DNA of 9,702 nt from Acidobacteriota bacterium (lineage in GTDB: Bacteria > Acidobacteriota > Vicinamibacteria > Vicinamibacterales > CAVVIG01). The notes under the pieces are model-generated. The model saw nothing but the letters and a program-made list of their open reading frames with translations, ran no database searches and was not told the DNA's origin. The translations under genes were made by a program, and so were the position numbers. The stretch spans positions 235-9,936 of the forward strand of contig QHWL01000059.1 of the NCBI GenBank assembly GCA_003222555.1, in the 5' to 3' direction. Below are positions 6,679-9,702 of this stretch, piece by piece (within the stretch, counting starts at the first letter, position 1; each line of letters starts with the position of its first letter).

Positions 6679-7303
6679 CGTCCTTTTCGCCCCGCACCGA
6701 GCCGGCAGTCGCGGGCGCGAAATGAACGTCGTACTCGTTCTTCTGGCTCGCGTACTTTTGTTCCGCGCCCAGCTTCTGGATGATGGAGAAATCCATCACC
6801 TGATCGAAGGGCGTCTGCTCGGTCACGGCGTTGATCTTTTTGTAAAGGAAGTACGCCGTGGTCCAGGTCCGCTCGAAGTTCGTCGGGTTGTTCTGATTGA
6901 GGAAGAACTCGCGGTTCTCGGCGTAATTGGTCGAATGCGCGTCGCCGAGCATGCCGAGCGCGTCGCTTTCAGGAATCGAATAGCCGGTCGCCAGCAGCTT
7001 GGCGACCTTCTGCTTCGCATCCTGCGCCTTCAGATCGATCATCGCGTCGAAGATCCCGCGCGTCAGCCCCTCCATGATGTCGGGGTTGTCGTTCGCGAAG
7101 TCGGCGCGCGCGAACCAGACGTCGGCGATCAGCTTGTTGGCGGTCGCCGTGGTGACCAGGACCTTGTTGCCTTTCACCTTCTCGAGGTTGTAGATGTCGG
7201 GCGCCCAGCTCACGACGCCGGCGAGCCGTTTGTCTGCGTTGAACGCGGCGGCGGCCTGGAACGCGTCCTGCGTGAACTTGAAGTCGACTTCCGCCGGCTG
7301 CAC
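6632..7303 (-). CDS. Fragment: second lobe of substrate-binding protein, ended by junction TAG
   Basis: About 223 residues, from QPAEVDFKFTQDAF to VVIHFFPNS. It holds the second half of the binding protein: AGVVSWAPDIYNLEKVKG, ATANKLIADVWFARADF, the helix around GIFDAMIDLKAQDAKQKVAK, and SIPESDALGMLGDAHSTNYA. The GTG at 7303 is probably a normal internal codon rather than a start: no ribosome site fits, and homologous sequence exists upstream in another frame. The TAG that ends it is created exactly at the junction of the 45-bp duplication. Removing one copy joins FFPNS to WDLTKKVTRHTDG and the OmpA domain without interruption. Confidence 0.65.
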   Translation of the reverse strand: MQPAEVDFKFTQDAFQAAAAFNADKRLAGVVSWAPDIYNLEKVKGNKVLVTTATANKLIADVWFARADFANDNPDIMEGLTRGIFDAMIDLKAQDAKQKVAKLLATGYSIPESDALGMLGDAHSTNYAENREFFLNQNNPTNFERTWTTAYFLYKKINAVTEQTPFDQVMDFSIIQKLGAEQKYASQKNEYDVHFAPATAGSVRGEKDEILTKTVVIHFFPNS

Positions 7304-7911
7304 ACGAAGTAGTGCGACGGCGAGTTCTGCGCGAGCACGATCGTCTTCCGGCGCACATCCGCCATCGTCTTGATCGTGTCGCGCACCACGATGCCGTCGC
7401 CGCCGTTGGACCAGTCGACCTGCTGGTAGACGCGCGGCATGACGCGCGTGTCCTTCCGGAGCCCTTCCAAGAAGAGCGGCAGCATATCGAGGGTCGCCCA
7501 GCCGATGTGAAGGTTGCCGGCGGCGTACGCGTCGCGCATCGAGATCGGATCGTCAATGAGCACCAGCTCCAGCTTGAAATCCTTGCCGCCGGGCGTCTTC
7601 CAGACCTTGCCCGGCCTGAAGCCGTTGTTGGCGTAAATAATCGGGCTCCAGCCCGCCCAAACGTTGATCGCGAAGCGGACGGTACGATCTGCCATCGGCT
7701 TGTAGCTGGAGATCCCCTTGACCTCGGGCAGCCGCGACGCCGCCACGTACTTGTATTCCTTGACGGTGGTGATGCCGGAGCTGTCAGGCTTCTCGGCGTT
7801 GCCTCCGAGCTGCTTCAGGGCCGATCGCGCCGTAGCGCCACAAGGCGAGGCCGACGAGCCCGAGGACCACGAGCAGCACCGTGACGTAGAACGCGGGTTT
7901 TGGTTGGCCAT
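7304..7911 (-). CDS. Fragment: first lobe of substrate-binding protein (shifted frame)
   Basis: This is the part of the disrupted gene read in the middle frame, which stays open to 7210. Conserved-looking sequence runs from about 7830 (SALKQLGGNAEKPD) to about 7305 (LAQNSPSHYFV), including YKPMADRTVRFAINVWAGW, the DDPISMRDAYAAGNLHIGWATLD block and QQVDWSNGGDGIVV. These match the first lobe of NitT/TauT (SsuA/TauA-like) binding proteins. The first 25 or so residues from the ATG at 7911 (rich in Ser, Arg and Cys) are the membrane helix read out of frame. The tail beyond 7304 is also out-of-frame noise. An automatic caller would report this as a separate gene; it is not one. Confidence 0.65.
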
Positions 7912-7925
7912 TCGCCATATGTCAA

Positions 7926-7931
7926 TCCTCT
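7926..7931 (-). promoter_or_regulatory. Ribosome binding site deciding the start of the binding-protein gene
   Basis: AGAGGA on the minus strand lies 7 bases before the ATG at 7918. That ATG opens a frame with a typical membrane anchor, whereas the ATG at 7911 is in another frame and opens non-protein-like sequence. The site is therefore direct support for a frameshift in the first 130 bases of the gene. Confidence 0.7.
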
Positions 7932-7979
7932 CGGGGCAGAACTTAACGGTCCGCCGCGACGACTCACGATCGTCTTCCA

Positions 7980-8162
7980 GGTTCGCCGCGCCTAACTAAT
8001 GTGGGGCTCCGCCCCACACCCCGGCTCGGTCGCTCGCGAGGGCCCTTCGCCCCGCGCCGCTCCCTCGCGGCGCGCTGTGCGCGCCGCCGTTATGCGGCAA
8101 CGAGAACAGAATTCTCGTAAAGCGCCGCATAACGGTCTATTCAAGGTCCGTCGCGGCTAACT
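7980..8162. repeat. Hairpin-rich block bounded by imperfect direct repeats
   Basis: On the minus strand AGTTAGCCGCGACGGACC (8162-8145, overlapping the pspA stop) and AGTTAGGCGCGGCGAACC (7997-7980) match at 15 of 18 positions, 165 bases apart. Between them lie several stems: TGTGGGGC/GCCCCACA (8000-8018), CGCGCCGC/GCGGCGCG (8053-8074), GCGGCGCGC/GCGCGCCGC (8067-8087, which competes with the previous stem) and CCGTTATGCGGC/GCCGCATAACGG (8087-8135). Direct repeats around a structured non-coding core fit a MITE-like or cassette-like insertion. Placed between pspA and the binding-protein gene, the block could also trim transcription or protect the pspA mRNA end. Confidence 0.65.
8087..8135. repeat. 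Long nested hairpin: 12-bp outer and 6-bp inner stem
   Basis: CCGTTATGCGGC (8087-8098) pairs perfectly with GCCGCATAACGG (8124-8135). Inside, CGAGAA (8101-8106) pairs with TTCTCG (8112-8117) around a 5-base loop. It begins 22 bases past the pspA stop codon on the minus strand. No T-run follows, so classical intrinsic termination is doubtful; a repeat-element end or a processing/attenuation structure is more likely. Confidence 0.7.
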
Positions 8163-8918
8163 TGTCTGTTTCTCGGTCGCCTTCTCCGTGGTCGCCGGTC
8201 CGAGGTCCTTCGACGTCTGCGCGATCGGCGTCGTCTCGGGCGACCTGATTCCGAGCTCGACTTCGAAATTCTGGAGCGCCTGCTCGGCGAGCTGCCCCCG
8301 CATCCGTTCCTCGGCCTTGATCTCCGCGATACCTTTTTCCGATAGATCGGCCGCGACGCGCACCTTGCCGCGATTCTGATCGATCTTCTGCTGGATGACG
8401 CTTTCAATCTCTCCGAAGTCGGTCGTCAGGTTCATGTCGAACGTCTCTGAAAGCTTGGCGATCTCGGCTTCGGCGGAGCTCATCTTCAGCTCGGCGTCGT
8501 ACTTCTGAATCTTCTCGCGGAGTTCGATCAGTTTCTCGTTCGCATGCTGAATTTTCTTCAGGTTGTTGCCGTATGCAGTTTCGTGCATCTCGAGCTGCTG
8601 ATTGTTGGCCGCCAGCTCCTCCTTGGCCTTCTGCAGCTCGAGCGCGAATTTCGCCGCCGTCTGCCGATCGCCGGCCTTGAGGTACGCCTTGGTCTCCGCC
8701 TCGAGTCTCTGCACCTGCGACCTGTTTGCAGCGACCTGGCGCGTGACGCGCTCGACGAGCCCGCGGTATTGCTCCAGGCCGATCCGGCCCTCCTTGAGCT
8801 GCTCGACAGCCCGGTCGTACTCGTAGCGCATCTGCGCGACGGGATCGGCCTCCCAGAACAGGTTCGCGACCTTATTGATCTGTGCCAGGAAAGCCGCCCA
8901 GAACTTGTGAACAATCAC
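8157..8918 (-). CDS. PspA/IM30 family protein (bacterial ESCRT-III superfamily)
   Basis: A 253-residue, almost wholly helical protein. The N-terminus carries an amphipathic segment (FWAAFLAQINKVANLFW, residues 6-22) followed by EADPVAQMRYEYDRAVEQL, where PspA and IM30/Vipp1 have their first long helix and DP turn. Long coiled-coil helices follow (about 26-145, with YLKAGDRQTAAKFALELQKAKEEL), then further helices to about 223. The last 28 residues are a Thr/Glu/Lys-rich tail. PspA family proteins polymerise on the inner face of the inner membrane and remodel or protect it under stress; their ESCRT-III fold is established. The GTG at 8918 has an AAGGAG site 5 bases upstream. It follows the VWA gene by 28 bases. 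A phage-shock regulator pspF and pspB/C are not present here, so this is a paralogue in an unusual operon rather than a classical psp locus. Confidence 0.85.
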   Translation of the reverse strand: MIVHKFWAAFLAQINKVANLFWEADPVAQMRYEYDRAVEQLKEGRIGLEQYRGLVERVTRQVAANRSQVQRLEAETKAYLKAGDRQTAAKFALELQKAKEELAANNQQLEMHETAYGNNLKKIQHANEKLIELREKIQKYDAELKMSSAEAEIAKLSETFDMNLTTDFGEIESVIQQKIDQNRGKVRVAADLSEKGIAEIKAEERMRGQLAEQALQNFEVELGIRSPETTPIAQTSKDLGPATTEKATEKQTS

Positions 8919-8923
8919 AGCGT

Positions 8924-8929
8924 CTCCTT
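8924..8929 (-). promoter_or_regulatory. Ribosome binding site of the PspA-family gene
   Basis: AAGGAG on the minus strand, 5 bases before the GTG at 8918. It supports this GTG as start even though GTG is the weaker codon. Confidence 0.7.
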
Positions 8930-8946
8930 TGAAGGGTACGACGAGG

Positions 8947-9702
8947 TTACGGCTTGACAGGTTCCCGTTCGCCGGCGCCGGGCGCTTCGGCGAGGATTTT
9001 GCCCTGGTAGATGCCGTCGAGCGCCTGGCGGAGCTCGGCGCCGGTGCCCGCGCCGATGACGTCGCCGCCGACCTCTTTCAAAAAGGCGAACTTCTGGGGG
9101 CTCGTGTCGAAGGCGACGAAATAGACCTGCACGGCGCCTTCGCTCTTCCGAAAGATCTCGCGCGCGACCTCGTCCGGCGGGAGCCCATTGGTGTTGTCGC
9201 CATCGGTGACGACCAGCAGGTACTTCCGGAAGACGCCGGCGCGGTACAGGTCCGGCCGTGCCTCCCGCATGGCGTCGCCAATCGCCGTGCCGCCGCCAGG
9301 CTGGGGCAGGGTCGCGAGCGCGGCCCGAATGGCCTTGCGATCGTACGGCTGGATCGACCGGAGCGTCCGGACGCTGCTCGAAAACGTGTAGAGACCGATC
9401 TTGATCGGAAAATTCGGACGCTTTGCGACGAAGGCATCGGTGGCGTCGAGCATCGCCTCGAGCGCTTCGTGCGCGACGACGGACTTCGGCCGCGCGTCGC
9501 CTGGCGCTTTATCGCGCATCGATCCCGAGGTATCGATGAGGATCGCCACGGCGGCGCCAAGACCCTCCTCGACTTCCGCCTGATACGTCGCGGTGGAGTC
9601 GACGGCCCGAGGCGGCGGAGTGTCGACGGACCGGTCCGCTCGACCAGGATCGCAGGCAGACATCCACGCCATCAAGCTGACCGCGGCCAGCCCGATACCG
9701 GT
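8947..9702 (-). CDS. VWA-domain lipoprotein, 5' end outside window
   Basis: The frame is open to the window edge, and 251 residues are visible. The first visible residues, TGIGLAAVSLMAWMSAC, look like the end of a lipoprotein signal peptide with the lipidated Cys in MSAC, so the true start lies beyond 9702; ATG or TTG codons near 9660-9675 fall inside this signal. After a short proline-rich linker comes a von Willebrand A domain with an intact metal-ion site: DTSGSM (D-x-S-x-S), the Thr in GGGTAIGDAM, and the Asp in VVTDGDNTNG. Such domains bind protein partners through a Mg2+ ion and often work with AAA ATPases. The C-terminus (AFLKEVGGDVIGAG, then GKILAEAPGAGEREP) is short. The lipid would place it on the periplasmic side of a membrane. 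It is the first visible gene of the operon, 28 bases ahead of the PspA gene. Confidence 0.85.
   Translation of the reverse strand, partial: TGIGLAAVSLMAWMSACDPGRADRSVDTPPPRAVDSTATYQAEVEEGLGAAVAILIDTSGSMRDKAPGDARPKSVVAHEALEAMLDATDAFVAKRPNFPIKIGLYTFSSSVRTLRSIQPYDRKAIRAALATLPQPGGGTAIGDAMREARPDLYRAGVFRKYLLVVTDGDNTNGLPPDEVAREIFRKSEGAVQVYFVAFDTSPQKFAFLKEVGGDVIGAGTGAELRQALDGIYQGKILAEAPGAGEREPVKP

Larger units (their letters stand above)
6203..7918 (-). pseudogene. Membrane-anchored substrate-binding protein fused to OmpA domain, disrupted
   Basis: Read as one gene of about 570 codons with three lesions. The ATG at 7918 has an AGAGGA site 7 bases upstream and encodes MANGQPKPAF then a membrane helix (YVTVLLVVLGLVGLALW). 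That frame closes soon after; the homologous reading continues one base out of phase from about 7830 as a NitT/TauT-type binding protein (VRFAINVWAGWSPIIYANNGF to QNSPSHYFV). Near 7303 the frame returns to the first one (QPAEVDFKFTQDAFQAAAAF onward). A 45-bp tandem duplication (6589-6678) then makes an in-frame TAG at 6634-6632. Beyond it the same frame encodes an OmpA-like domain to 6203. Between lesions the reading is clean and conserved, so decay is very recent or the errors are in the assembly. When intact, the product would tie the ABC system to the inner membrane and peptidoglycan. Similar fusions are sometimes labelled phosphate-binding/OmpA proteins; substrate unproven. Confidence 0.8.

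Noticed and set aside
6632..7911. Programmed ribosomal frameshifting or stop readthrough in the binding-protein gene
   Set aside because: No slippery heptamer with a downstream structure was seen at the shifts, a stretch of homologous residues seems missing at 7303, and the TAG is explained by the duplication. Errors or mutations are simpler.
7919..7924. TTGACA on the minus strand as a -35 promoter box
   Set aside because: It sits between the ribosome site and the start codon, too close to the gene to be its promoter, and no -10 box fits downstream in a useful place.
1453..7954. GGCGGACCGTT shared by the 1436-1546 element and the spacer near 7944-7954
   Set aside because: An 11-base match in GC-rich DNA with many GGCGG and GGACC words; no wider similarity was found, so I do not treat them as the same repeat family.
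7990..8095. Integron attC site (GTTAGGC/GCATAAC ends on the minus strand)
   Set aside because: The outer 7-mers resemble core sites, but GCATAAC breaks the R-Y-Y-Y-A-A-C consensus, the inner L boxes do not pair, and there is no integrase or cassette gene. Kept only as a structured repeat.

Overview
The window is high-GC bacterial DNA, tightly packed and using GTG starts often. It probably comes from a soil- or sediment-type Gram-negative: there are Sec-exported, lipoprotein and OmpA-type peptidoglycan-binding products, and a subclass B3-like metallo-beta-lactamase. Gene content and repeat style resemble Acidobacteriota (Vicinamibacteria-like) or myxobacterial relatives. That is inference only, since no rRNA or other marker is present.

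Left part, plus strand (1-1390): the 3' end of a YeiH/UPF0324-type membrane exporter, followed after 8 bases by an exported B3-like metallo-beta-lactamase-fold hydrolase. A 172-base convergent gap (1391-1562) follows and holds an element of about 110 bp bounded by perfect 11-bp inverted repeats and containing several alternative hairpins.

Right part, minus strand (9702 down to 1563): one apparent operon. In transcription order it has a VWA-domain lipoprotein (5' end outside the window), a PspA/IM30 (ESCRT-III superfamily) protein, a 238-base hairpin-rich spacer, a membrane-anchored NitT/TauT-type substrate-binding protein fused to an OmpA peptidoglycan-binding domain, its permease, its ABC ATPase, an uncharacterised two-helix membrane protein with a long helical tail, a two-part AAA ATPase with a degenerate N-terminal half, and a 97-residue protein of unknown function. 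Junctions are tight (11-base overlap, 0, 2, 12, 28 bases), except for the spacer and possibly the gap before the membrane protein.

As a unit this looks like an envelope system rather than plain nutrient uptake. It combines a membrane-remodelling polymer (PspA), an AAA motor that could act on it as Vps4 acts on ESCRT-III, a lipoprotein with an intact metal-binding VWA site, and an ABC module whose binding protein would be tied to both the inner membrane and the cell wall. The binding-protein/OmpA gene is broken in this sequence: two frameshifts cancel each other, and a perfect 45-bp tandem duplication creates an in-frame TAG at its junction. These are either real recent lesions or assembly errors.
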